A stretch of 52,335 nt of DNA, from contig CAJJAW010000001.1 of the NCBI GenBank assembly GCA_905182195.1, forward strand, positions 256,254-308,588, read 5' to 3'. Origin of the DNA: Alphaproteobacteria bacterium UBA4588 (lineage in GTDB: Bacteria; Pseudomonadota; Alphaproteobacteria; Rhodobacterales; Rhodobacteraceae). Made by a program: the position numbers and the translations under genes. The first letter of the stretch is position 1. Each line of letters opens with the position of its first letter. Below are positions 16,901 through 25,576 of this stretch, piece after piece. The notes under the pieces are model-generated. The model saw nothing but the letters and a program-made list of their open reading frames with translations, was not told where the DNA came from and made no database searches.

Positions 16901-17512
16901 TGTTACCCAGAGGATAGTTGCATCTTCTGCGCTTACGGTCACCACATTATGTCCCATTGAAGCATCATAATATACACTATCACCACGACTTAATGCAATG
17001 GGCTCATAAAATTCGGTAAACAAACGAACCAGCCCAGTGAGTACATACAAGAACTCTTCCCCATCATGTCGCACCCAGCCGTCAAATTCATCCATCGACC
17101 TCGCCCGTATGACAGCACGGTAGGGCAACATCTGCTTTTTAGATAAATTATTTGCAAGCAGTTCATGCTCATACGTAACAGTCAGGTGGCTTTGACCTTC
17201 ACCAGCTTTTGTATGCGCCAACCGCCCGTTAATTTGATTATTAACCGGCGGTGTGAATAATTGCGGCACTGATATTTGGAGTCCAACTGCAAGTTTTTTT
17301 AAAGCGTCGTAAGTAGGCGACATTTGCCCATTTTCAATTTTAGATAAGGTGCTACGCGCTAAGCCAGCTTGAGAAGAAGCCTGTTCTAAGGTCCAGTTCC
17401 GCGCCTTGCGTAATTCCCTTACTCTGAGGCCCAAGTCTAGAGGCAGACCATTTTCAAAGCCACCACTTTCACGGGCAATACGTATGATAGATGTTGGGTC
17501 ATTGTCAGCCAT
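16889..17512 (-). CDS. XRE-family transcriptional regulator with C-terminal cupin domain
   Basis: A 207-residue regulator. A helix-turn-helix of the XRE/Cro type spans about residues 28-85 (LGLRVRELRKARNWTLEQAS, then GLARSTLSKIENG). A cupin_2 domain fills the C-terminal part (about 125-205), with the HDGEEFLYVLTG and GDSVYYDASMGHNV motifs that usually bind a small ligand or metal. It is divergent from the acyl-CoA-ligase gene at 17577 with 64 bases between, so that gene is its most likely target. Its 3' end overlaps the aquaporin gene on the other strand by 12 bases. The effector is unknown. Confidence 0.9.
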   Translation of the reverse strand: MADNDPTSIIRIARESGGFENGLPLDLGLRVRELRKARNWTLEQASSQAGLARSTLSKIENGQMSPTYDALKKLAVGLQISVPQLFTPPVNNQINGRLAHTKAGEGQSHLTVTYEHELLANNLSKKQMLPYRAVIRARSMDEFDGWVRHDGEEFLYVLTGLVRLFTEFYEPIALSRGDSVYYDASMGHNVVTVSAEDATILWVTSLG

Positions 17513-17576
17513 GTTTCAATCTTAAACTGCTGCATGACTGCTTGCAACAGATGCTTGCTCAGGCTAACCGCAGGAT

Positions 17577-19073
17577 ATGAAGTCAATTGTGGATTTTTTA
17601 CCACCCCCTACCTGTCCGGCAGAATTTAATTTGGCGGCGTATGTTTTGGCTGCTGGCCACGCCACGCCAGATAAAACAGCTCTAACGGTATATGAGGCTG
17701 GACAACCACGCCGCTACTCCTACGCCAAACTCATTCAAGCTGTTTTGGGTGCCGCGACGGGTTTGCGAGATGCGGGTGTGCGGGCTGGTGATCGTGTCAT
17801 GATAAGCATTGGCAATACTGTTGATTTTCCGGTGAGTTTTTTAGCATTGGCTTCATTGGACGCAATTGCCATGCCTATATCTATTGCCCTGTCGGAAAGC
17901 GAAACCTTGGCTTTGCTTGAGACGGCATCGCCAGCGGCAATAATTTTTGACCAAGCATTACCCTACCGTGGATTTAATGGACTGCAAATAAATGTGGACC
18001 AAATTGGATGCTTTGCCGCCTACCCTCCAGCCAGTCCAATTATGGGCGATCCCAACCGACCTTGTTATATAATTTTTACTTCCGGAACGTCGGGTCTTCC
18101 ACGCGCGGTGCTGCACGCCCATCGGGCCGTCTGGGCGAGACGCATGATGTGGAAGGGTTGGTACGATCTACGCTCAGATGACGTTATGATGCATTCGGGC
18201 GCGTTTAACTGGACCTATACACTTGGAACAGGGCTTTTGGATCCATGGGCCATCGGAGCTACAGCCATTATCCCAAATACGCAAAAAATAGAAGATGTTT
18301 GGGATATTATGCGGTCGGAGCAAGCAACAATTTTTGCAGCTGCACCTGGAATTTATAGACGCCTACTTACAACTCCAAACGCAGCTAATGTTCCCGCCTT
18401 ACGCCATGGATTAAGTGCTGGTGACGCATTGCCCAAAGCGATGCGAGCGGCATGGCACACTCATACCAATACGCCTCTGTGCGAAGCCTTTGGTATGACT
18501 GAATGTTCTACATTTCTGTCAGCACCACCCACAGCGCATGTCTCATTGGCAGTTCAACCAGGTCGCAGAATAGCAATTTTGGGTAGGCATGGATTGGTTG
18601 AGCGAGGCAAGCAAGGGTTCATTTCTATTGATAGAAACGATCCGGGGCTAATGCTAGGCTACGTTCAAGGGTCAGACCTTCAGTTGCCTCTGCGGGATGG
18701 CTGGTTTCAAACTGAAGATCAGGCTGTAATGCACCCAGACGGCAGCTTGTCTTTTACTGGGCGCAGTGGCGACATGATGAACGCTGGCGGCTACCGTGTA
18801 GCCCCTAGAGAAATCGAGCAGGTGTTAGAGGAGATATTGGGCGTACAGGAGGTTGGAGTAGCCGAAGTTGAGATTAAACCTGATGTTTGGGTGATAGCAG
18901 CTTTTGTAATTTGCGAGTTTGGTTTTAATGAGTCCCGGCTTATACATCTGGCGAAACAACATCTGGCGCGTTATAAACAGCCGCGCCTGGTGCAGCGGGT
19001 CACTAGCCTCCCACGAAACGCTAATGGTAAACTTATCCGGGCTGCCCTGCCCCAATTATGGAATTCAAAGTGA
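17577..19073 (+). CDS. Class I adenylate-forming enzyme (acyl/aryl-CoA ligase type)
   Basis: A 498-residue ANL-superfamily enzyme that would activate a carboxylic acid as acyl-AMP and then as a CoA thioester. Visible motifs are the P-loop (FTSGTSGLPRAVLHAH), the substrate-pocket region GAFNWTYTLGTGLLDPWAIG, the A5-type EAFGMTECS, the hinge (DGWFQTEDQA then TGRSGDMMNAGGYRVAP) and the C-terminal catalytic lysine in RNANGK. The layout resembles benzoate-CoA and cyclohexanecarboxylate-CoA ligases more than long-chain fatty acid ligases, but I cannot name the acid. It is divergent from the XRE-cupin gene and overlaps the FrnE-like gene by one base (TGATG), implying co-translation. Confidence 0.86.
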   Translation: MKSIVDFLPPPTCPAEFNLAAYVLAAGHATPDKTALTVYEAGQPRRYSYAKLIQAVLGAATGLRDAGVRAGDRVMISIGNTVDFPVSFLALASLDAIAMPISIALSESETLALLETASPAAIIFDQALPYRGFNGLQINVDQIGCFAAYPPASPIMGDPNRPCYIIFTSGTSGLPRAVLHAHRAVWARRMMWKGWYDLRSDDVMMHSGAFNWTYTLGTGLLDPWAIGATAIIPNTQKIEDVWDIMRSEQATIFAAAPGIYRRLLTTPNAANVPALRHGLSAGDALPKAMRAAWHTHTNTPLCEAFGMTECSTFLSAPPTAHVSLAVQPGRRIAILGRHGLVERGKQGFISIDRNDPGLMLGYVQGSDLQLPLRDGWFQTEDQAVMHPDGSLSFTGRSGDMMNAGGYRVAPREIEQVLEEILGVQEVGVAEVEIKPDVWVIAAFVICEFGFNESRLIHLAKQHLARYKQPRLVQRVTSLPRNANGKLIRAALPQLWNSK

Positions 19074-19711
19074 TGATAAAACTTGATATTATGTCCGACC
19101 CAATTTGCCCGTGGTGCTACATTGGAAAAACGCAGTTGGACAGGGCACTATCCACAAAATTATATCATCCTTTCGCCATTGAGTGGCACCCCTTTCAGCT
19201 TAACCCCGACATGCCTCCAGAAGGTATGGATCGACGCGCGTATCTTGAAGGCAAGTTTGGCGGCAAGGCAGCGGCAGTTCAGGTCTATGGCAATATTGAG
19301 ACCCAAGCTCAGGCTCTAGATCTTCCAATTAATTTTGCAGCAATGCAACGGACGCCCAACACCATAGATGCCCATCGTTTGATTCATTGGGCCGGTCTTG
19401 AGCAGAAGCAGCAGGTCTTGGTAGATGCGCTATTTGCGGCCTATTTTTGCAACGGGATTGATATTGGTGATCCGCAAGCACTTTGTGATTTAGCCGAAAA
19501 ATCAGGGTTAAAGCGTGACGTCATTGTCCGGCTACTCGACAGTGATGCAGATGTACAAATGATCAGAGACCGTGATGCACACAGCCGTACAATGGGAGTG
19601 AGTGCCGTGCCAACCTTTATTATAGCCAATCAGCATGCTGTACCTGGAGCTCAACCGCCTGAAGTTTGGGATTCCATTATTGCCGATTTACAATCAAAAA
19701 TAGAAGATTAA
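19073..19711 (+). CDS. DsbA family oxidoreductase, FrnE-like
   Basis: A 212-residue thioredoxin-fold protein of the DsbA/FrnE group, related to 2-hydroxychromene-2-carboxylate isomerase. The redox motif CPWC is at residues 12-15, after a DIMSDP strand. The helical insertion covers about residues 50-150, and the cis-proline loop is VSAVPTFII near residue 180. There is no signal peptide, so it should act in the cytoplasm, perhaps on small thiols or as an isomerase. ATG at 19073 overlaps the ligase stop by one base; 19058 is a possible earlier start. Its 3' end overlaps mfd by 4 bases tail to tail. Confidence 0.88.
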   Translation: MIKLDIMSDPICPWCYIGKTQLDRALSTKLYHPFAIEWHPFQLNPDMPPEGMDRRAYLEGKFGGKAAAVQVYGNIETQAQALDLPINFAAMQRTPNTIDAHRLIHWAGLEQKQQVLVDALFAAYFCNGIDIGDPQALCDLAEKSGLKRDVIVRLLDSDADVQMIRDRDAHSRTMGVSAVPTFIIANQHAVPGAQPPEVWDSIIADLQSKIED

Positions 19712-22700
19712 CCCGAGCGCTTCGCCTCAGAAGCGACCAACCCTGCTAAATCCTTGGCAATTGTAAAAGCTCCCTTGATTTTATCAGATGTGCGGGCCCA
19801 GTCACGGCGAACCACAATTTTGTTATCACGAATCTTGGCGAGCCCACGCTGATCCTCAAGGAAGGCGACCAGCCCTCCTGGCGAGGCGAACTTTTCGTTA
19901 TGAAATTGTATTGTGGCGCCTTTAGGCCCACCGTCAAGCTTAGAAATGCCGGCCTTACGGCACATAGCTTTAATTCGCACAATTAACATCAATGTATTGA
20001 CCTCTTTTGGTAAAGGTCCAAACCGATCAATCATTTCTGCAGCAAAACCTTCCAGCTCTACCTTGGTAGCAAGACTTGAGAGTCTGCGGTACAGGCCTAG
20101 CCGAACATCTAAGTCTGGCACATAAACAGCGGGTATTAGAACTGAAACACCAAGATTTATTTGTGGCGCCCATTGGTCATTGTCAAGGTTGGCTTCCGTT
20201 TCACCAGATCTAATCTTAGCGATCGCATCTTCAAGCATTTGTTGATAAAGTTCATATCCCACATCACGCATTTGGCCAGATTGTTCCTCACCCAGCAGGT
20301 TTCCTGCGCCACGAATATCGAGATCTTGGCTTGCTAAAGTAAATCCTGCACCCAATGAATCGAGAGAACCTAAAACCCGCAGTCGTTTTTCGGCGGTAGC
20401 AGTCAGTTTCCCCCGAGGTTTTGTAGTTAAATATGCAAAGGCTCGAGTTTTGGATCGCCCTACCCTGCCCCGAATTTGATACAGCTGCGATAGGCCAAAC
20501 ATATCAGCGCGGTGGATAATCATGGTATTAGCTGTTGGAATATCAAGCCCAGATTCGACGATGGTCGTAGCCAAAAGTACATCATACTTACCATCGTAAA
20601 ACGCGTTCATTTTATCATCAAGCTCGCCCGCTGGCATTTGTCCGTGTGCCACCACAACGCTAACTTCAGGTACGTGATCTCGCAGAAAAGATTCCATCTC
20701 AGGAATATCCCTAATGCGGGGTACTACGAAAAAGCTTTGGCCTCCTCGATAATGTTCCCTAAGCAAAGCCTCACGGAGGGCTATAGTGTCAAATTCACTA
20801 ACATACGTACGAATAGCTAGCCTATCGACCGGCGGAGTTGCAATAATCGAGAGATCACGCACCCCTGTTAGCGATAGTTGTAGTGTCCTTGGTATAGGAG
20901 TGGCAGTCAATGTAAGAACGTGGATGTCCGAACGCATCTGCTTCAAGCGCTCTTTATGCCCAACGCCAAAACGTTGCTCTTCGTCTATTACAAGTAAGCC
21001 AAGGTTTTTAAATTTCACTTGATCCGCCAACACTGCATGGGTGCCAATCACAATATCAACTGTTCCACGGGCTAGGCCTTCGCGGGTTTCATTGGATTCT
21101 TTGGTGCCTACAAAACGCGAAAGCTGTCGTAATTCTAGTGGAAACCCCCTGAATCTTTCCGCAAAGCTTTTTGCATGCTGGCGGGCAAGTAAAGTAGTGG
21201 GCGCGATCAATGCTACTTGTAGGCCAGAACAGGCTGCTACAAATGCGGCACGCATGGCAACTTCAGTTTTTCCAAAACCCACATCGCCACAAATCAACCT
21301 ATCCATAGGTTGTCCCGCTCCCAAATCCTCAACTACCTCTGCAATGGCAATTAGTTGGTCTTCTGTTTCCTGATATGGAAAACGGGCGCAAAATGTGTCC
21401 CACATGCCCAAAGGCGGATCTACAACAGGGGCTTTACGTAGGGCGCGTTCCGCCGCAACCCGAATGAGTTTTTCGGCCATCTCACGAATGCGTTCTTTGA
21501 GACGCGCCTTTTTAGCTTGCCAGGCCCCCCCGCCCAGTCGATCCAAAAGCCCTTCCTCATGACCATAGCGTGATAGGAGCTCAATATTCTCAACCGGCAA
21601 AAACAGCTTCGAATTATCGGCATATTCCAGTCGCAGGCATTCGTGATCAGCTCCGGCGGCGCTGATTATTTCCAAGCCCTTAAAACGTCCAACGCCGTGA
21701 TCCACATGCACCACCAAATCGCCAGGACCGAGGCTTTGGGTCTCGGTAAGAAAATTATCCGCCCGTTTGCGCTTCTTAGCGGGGCGAACGAGGCGATCCC
21801 CAAGAATATCTTGTTCAGAAATCACCAGAAGATCATCGGTTTCAAACCCATGTTCCAGCGGTGCCACGGCTAGATAGGTGCCGGCACCGCGCAAGCCGTT
21901 AATATCGTTGATATTGATCAGATCTGAGTGACCCTCGTCTTGCAACAGCCCCGACAGTCTTTCACACGATCCGCTGGAATATGAGGTAATCAATACGGTT
22001 TTTGTGCTGCGTTTTTGCTTGATGTAATCGGACACTGCACCAAACAGGCTCAAAGATTCGCTTTGCCGTTCGACCGCAAAATCGCGGCCAATACGCACGC
22101 CTGCATCCAAGGCCTTCAGCCCAGTGGGCTGCGGCAAGACAGAAAGTGACACTACCCGACGCCCTACAATGGCCTGCTTCCAAGTGGCATCATCCAAATA
22201 AAGCAGCTCCGGTGGTGCAGGTTTGTAGACCGTGTCTAAACGGTCCTTCTGATCCAGAGCCGTTTTGCGAGCATCATATTGGTCAGCAATAGTGTCCCAG
22301 CGGGCTAGCCGCGCGCCGGTGGATTGATCGTCCATAACCACAGAGGCCCGTGGCAGATAGTCAAACAGTGTTTCCATAGCTTCATAAAAAAACGGCAACC
22401 AATGTTCAACGCCCTGGTATTTTTTCCCCGCCGACACAGATTCATAAAGCGGATCGTCGGTGCCGGCCGCGCCAAACTCGATTCGGTAATTTTGCCGAAA
22501 CCTTCGGATTGATTCTTCATCTAGGATCACTTCTGAGACCGGAAAAAGCTCAACAGACTTGAGCGATTTTGTGGTCCGCTGCGTCGCAGAGTCAAATTGG
22601 CGAATACCGTCTAGCGTATCACCAAAAAAATCCAACCGTACCGGTCCAGTCTCCCCCGGTGGAAAAATATCTAGGATCCCGCCACGAACGGCATAATCGC

Positions 22701-23148
22701 CCGCTTCCATAACCGTAGGGGTTTGCACAAAGCCCATACGCACCAAAAATGCCCGTAAGGCCTTTTCGTCCACCCGGCTTTGCACAGATGCGTGGAACAC
22801 CGCATTTTTCAACGTGGCGCGCGCCGGCACCCTTTGGCAGGCCCCTGAAAGCGTGGTCAAAACTACATAGTTTTTCGGCATTGTATTGATGAAACTGGCC
22901 AAACTGGCCAGGCGGGTAGCACTGATATCAGCATTGGGTGACACACGGTCAAACGGCAGGCAGTCCCAAGCGGGAAAAATAAACACTGGTAAATCCGGCG
23001 CAAAAAAGGCGAGAGACGCTTGCATTGCCCGTAGGCGTCCCGCATCGCGCGCTACATGAATTACGCCCCCAGACAGGGCTTCTTTTTGCACAATAATTGC
23101 GTCAAAGCCTTCAGGCGCGCCGCTCATTAGGATGTGATTAGACGTCAT
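19708..23148 (-). CDS. mfd: Transcription-repair coupling factor Mfd
   Basis: An 1146-residue DNA translocase that removes RNA polymerase stalled at lesions and recruits UvrA. The N-terminal UvrB-homology module (about 1-350) is followed by the RNA-polymerase-interaction domain (GDLVVHVDHGVGRFKGLE near residue 480). The SF2 translocase has Walker A GDVGFGKTEVAMRAAF, the DEEQRFG box, TLTATPIPRTL and QIRGRVGRSKTRAFAYL. The C-terminal TRCF domain is complete. Length is normal. Nothing suggests damage. It meets the FrnE-like gene tail to tail without room for a terminator. Confidence 0.96.
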   Translation of the reverse strand: MTSNHILMSGAPEGFDAIIVQKEALSGGVIHVARDAGRLRAMQASLAFFAPDLPVFIFPAWDCLPFDRVSPNADISATRLASLASFINTMPKNYVVLTTLSGACQRVPARATLKNAVFHASVQSRVDEKALRAFLVRMGFVQTPTVMEAGDYAVRGGILDIFPPGETGPVRLDFFGDTLDGIRQFDSATQRTTKSLKSVELFPVSEVILDEESIRRFRQNYRIEFGAAGTDDPLYESVSAGKKYQGVEHWLPFFYEAMETLFDYLPRASVVMDDQSTGARLARWDTIADQYDARKTALDQKDRLDTVYKPAPPELLYLDDATWKQAIVGRRVVSLSVLPQPTGLKALDAGVRIGRDFAVERQSESLSLFGAVSDYIKQKRSTKTVLITSYSSGSCERLSGLLQDEGHSDLININDINGLRGAGTYLAVAPLEHGFETDDLLVISEQDILGDRLVRPAKKRKRADNFLTETQSLGPGDLVVHVDHGVGRFKGLEIISAAGADHECLRLEYADNSKLFLPVENIELLSRYGHEEGLLDRLGGGAWQAKKARLKERIREMAEKLIRVAAERALRKAPVVDPPLGMWDTFCARFPYQETEDQLIAIAEVVEDLGAGQPMDRLICGDVGFGKTEVAMRAAFVAACSGLQVALIAPTTLLARQHAKSFAERFRGFPLELRQLSRFVGTKESNETREGLARGTVDIVIGTHAVLADQVKFKNLGLLVIDEEQRFGVGHKERLKQMRSDIHVLTLTATPIPRTLQLSLTGVRDLSIIATPPVDRLAIRTYVSEFDTIALREALLREHYRGGQSFFVVPRIRDIPEMESFLRDHVPEVSVVVAHGQMPAGELDDKMNAFYDGKYDVLLATTIVESGLDIPTANTMIIHRADMFGLSQLYQIRGRVGRSKTRAFAYLTTKPRGKLTATAEKRLRVLGSLDSLGAGFTLASQDLDIRGAGNLLGEEQSGQMRDVGYELYQQMLEDAIAKIRSGETEANLDNDQWAPQINLGVSVLIPAVYVPDLDVRLGLYRRLSSLATKVELEGFAAEMIDRFGPLPKEVNTLMLIVRIKAMCRKAGISKLDGGPKGATIQFHNEKFASPGGLVAFLEDQRGLAKIRDNKIVVRRDWARTSDKIKGAFTIAKDLAGLVASEAKRSG

Positions 23149-23178
23149 TTACTGTTTAACACCTTTTATTTGTGAGGC

Positions 23179-23661
23179 TCATAACAGCACCTCATAGCCG
23201 TAGCCAAAAAAAACAGCCAACAACAGTGTGACAACACCTATTGCTTGAATTTTCCGATGTAAGTTATTGATATAAATTATGTTATCTGGACTAAAGGTTT
23301 GTAGATCACGTAGCTTAACCGCTGCCCTATACCCTAGTTGGAAAATTGCCATCTCTGGCAGGATCACTAAGAAAAGTGCCATAAATACCTCAATCTGATA
23401 CCAAAGCCCCAAAACCACAACGCACCAAATTGCTGTAAATATACCAGTGATCACAAGTAGATGCCGCCCCTCGACCAGTTCAACCTGTCGAGATATGCGC
23501 CATTTCATGATAGGGCTAACCTGATCCAAGTTACCCGTGCGTAGAATACTAATCGGAATCCCGATAACATTTAGGCTATGAGCAAACCGTTGCACTAAAA
23601 TTAGGGCCCAAAACCAACCACTGCCAAAGGCGTCCCATGAGAGCAGGTCACTGATGGTCAT
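23179..23661 (-). CDS. Conserved hypothetical membrane protein
   Basis: A 160-residue protein with about four hydrophobic segments (near residues 15-40, 68-90, 92-110 and 138-155). I do not recognise a domain. The region between the first and second helices carries charged residues (MKWRISRQVELVEGRH), and a second hydrophilic stretch (FSPDNIIYINNLHRKIQ) precedes the last helix. It lies 30 bases upstream of mfd on the same strand, and hemB starts 95 bases away on the other strand. The frame is well preserved and starts at ATG, so I accept it as a real gene. Short membrane proteins of this kind are widespread in Rhodobacterales, and function is unknown. Confidence 0.72.
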   Translation of the reverse strand: MTISDLLSWDAFGSGWFWALILVQRFAHSLNVIGIPISILRTGNLDQVSPIMKWRISRQVELVEGRHLLVITGIFTAIWCVVVLGLWYQIEVFMALFLVILPEMAIFQLGYRAAVKLRDLQTFSPDNIIYINNLHRKIQAIGVVTLLLAVFFGYGYEVLL

Positions 23662-23756
23662 TGAGGTTTATTTGAAATTGGAATTTGCATTTATGTCCTG
23701 CTACACCTAAGCCACTCAGAAGAAAACCCAAACAGTTTGTGCAAAAGAGGTCTACC

Positions 23757-24767
23757 ATGGCGCGTTCAGAAAATCAGGCTTCTTTTCCAGCTTACCGCCC
23801 CCGTAGGCTGCGAACCCAACCTACTATACGCGACATGGTTCGCGAAAATACCCTAACTCCAATGGATTTGATTTGGCCTGTATTTGTGATGGATGGTCAG
23901 GACGCTGCCCAGCCGATCTCCTCTATGCCCGGCATATCACGCCATACTATAGACCGGTTGCCCGCTTTGGCCGCACAGGCCCACGGCTTGGGTATTCCCT
24001 GCATATGCATCTTTCCCTACACTAATCCAGGGCTGAAAACACAAGACTGTGCTGAGGCGTGGAATCCTGACAATCTATCCAACCGCGCCATCAGGACTAT
24101 TAAAGCGGCCACGCCTGAGATAATAGTGATGACCGACATCGCACTGGATCCCTATAATATTAACGGCCATGACGGTATAGTGCGCGGCGGCAAGATTCTT
24201 AACGACGAAACGGTTGAGGCACTTGTGAAAATGGGGGAATCCCAAGCACAAGTCGGTGCTAACATTTTAGGGCCGTCCGACATGATGGACGGGCGCATTG
24301 CTGCAATACGTTCAATCTTAGAGAAAAAGGGGTTTTCTGATGTAAGTATCCTTAGCTATTCTGCTAAATATGCATCTGGATTTTATGGTCCGTTCCGCGA
24401 TGCGGTAGGCGCCACTAGTGCCCTAACAGGTGATAAAAATACTTATCAAATGGACCCGGCTAACAGCGATGAAGCTATGCGAATGATTGCGCGCGATCTC
24501 TCCGAAGGGGCAGATATGGTAATGATCAAACCGGGAATGCCCTATCTCGACATATGTCGAAGGGCAAAAACAGAGTTTCAGGTTCCAACCTTTGCCTACC
24601 AAGTGTCCGGCGAATATGCGATGTTAAAAGCAGCAGCCCAAAACGGTTGGTTAAATGAAGAGCAGGTGATGTTAGAAAGTTTGATTGCCTTCAAAAGGGC
24701 CGGCTGTGATGGTGTTTTAACTTATTTTGCGCCACAAGCAGCTGAAGTACTATTAAGTAAAATCTAG
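23757..24767 (+). CDS. hemB: Delta-aminolevulinic acid dehydratase (porphobilinogen synthase)
   Basis: A 336-residue enzyme condensing two 5-aminolevulinates into porphobilinogen in haem and vitamin B12 synthesis. Both Schiff-base lysines are present, Lys204 (SYSAKYASGFYGPF) and Lys258 (MIKPGMPYLD). The position that holds a zinc-binding cysteine cluster in E. coli and human enzymes reads IALDPYNINGHDGIV here, with no cysteines, so this is the magnesium-type or metal-independent form known from Rhodobacter. I placed the start at ATG 23757, 6 bases after AGAGG; an upstream in-frame start at 23685 would add 24 atypical residues. Confidence 0.95.
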   Translation: MARSENQASFPAYRPRRLRTQPTIRDMVRENTLTPMDLIWPVFVMDGQDAAQPISSMPGISRHTIDRLPALAAQAHGLGIPCICIFPYTNPGLKTQDCAEAWNPDNLSNRAIRTIKAATPEIIVMTDIALDPYNINGHDGIVRGGKILNDETVEALVKMGESQAQVGANILGPSDMMDGRIAAIRSILEKKGFSDVSILSYSAKYASGFYGPFRDAVGATSALTGDKNTYQMDPANSDEAMRMIARDLSEGADMVMIKPGMPYLDICRRAKTEFQVPTFAYQVSGEYAMLKAAAQNGWLNEEQVMLESLIAFKRAGCDGVLTYFAPQAAEVLLSKI

Positions 24768-24854
24768 TCGCTCCAACATGGTGACATGGGTGGGTTTTTA
24801 CTATAAATTTTTTGAACAACCGTGAAATTCTGATAAAATATAGGCAGAGCAGTC

Positions 24855-25412
24855 ATGACATCTACTAATCTACGTAATTTTTCATTGGCACTTTTGATTT
24901 TGTGTTTCGTAAACGCTTGTAGCAATGGCATTGGATCAAATAATACAGCCCAAATTGATGCCCGTGTTAATGCGACCTTAGACGCGATGTACGAGACTTA
25001 TCCAAGTACCCGACAACTTGCCGAAAAAGCGAGTGGCATGTTAGTTATGCCACTAGTTACTGAGGGTGGATTTGGCATTGGGGCAGGCTTTGGGCGCGGA
25101 GCACTGCGGGTTGGCGATAGTAATGTAGATTATTATGCTGCTACCAGTGCCAGTGCAGGGTTTCAGATCGGTGCGCAGCAATATTCCCATGTATTGTTTT
25201 TCATGACTGAAAATTCGTTAGAAAACTTCAGAAAATCAGGTGGTTGGGCTGTGGGAGCAAACGTTGAATATGTATTTAAGGATCAGGGGAATTCTTTGAC
25301 AGCTGACACCACCACGACATTGAGTTCTGTAGTTGCAGTTATTTTTGCTCAAGTAGGCCTTCGCCTAGGTGTCACTTTAGACGGAATCAAATATATGCGA
25401 ATAATTCCGTAA
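24855..25412 (+). CDS. SYLF (Ysc84-type) domain lipoprotein
   Basis: A 185-residue probable lipoprotein. The signal peptide ends in a lipobox (FVNAC, cysteine near residue 22), so it should be lipidated and held at a membrane. The rest matches the SYLF/Ysc84 lipid-binding domain. It has AEKASGMLVMPLVTEGGFGIGAG, shown here by its GMLVMP and GGFGIGAG cores, then YYAATSASAGFQIGAQ and the C-terminal VEYVFKDQGNSLTAD region. Function in bacteria is poorly known, and phosphoinositide binding is known only for eukaryotic members. It stands alone between hemB and the acylase gene, each separated by about 90-160 bases. Confidence 0.84.
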   Translation: MTSTNLRNFSLALLILCFVNACSNGIGSNNTAQIDARVNATLDAMYETYPSTRQLAEKASGMLVMPLVTEGGFGIGAGFGRGALRVGDSNVDYYAATSASAGFQIGAQQYSHVLFFMTENSLENFRKSGGWAVGANVEYVFKDQGNSLTADTTTTLSSVVAVIFAQVGLRLGVTLDGIKYMRIIP

Positions 25413-25576
25413 CCTGAGCATTAAGAACTTAAGTAAGCTTGAATATAAGCTGAATCTTTTTTTGGCCATGCTATTAAAAAACTATTATCGTCATAACAGA
25501 ACATTTCTTGACCCATGTGGATGCTATTTTTTTGAACCGTATTGGATGAAATAGTTATACTGAATGAAAGTACACT

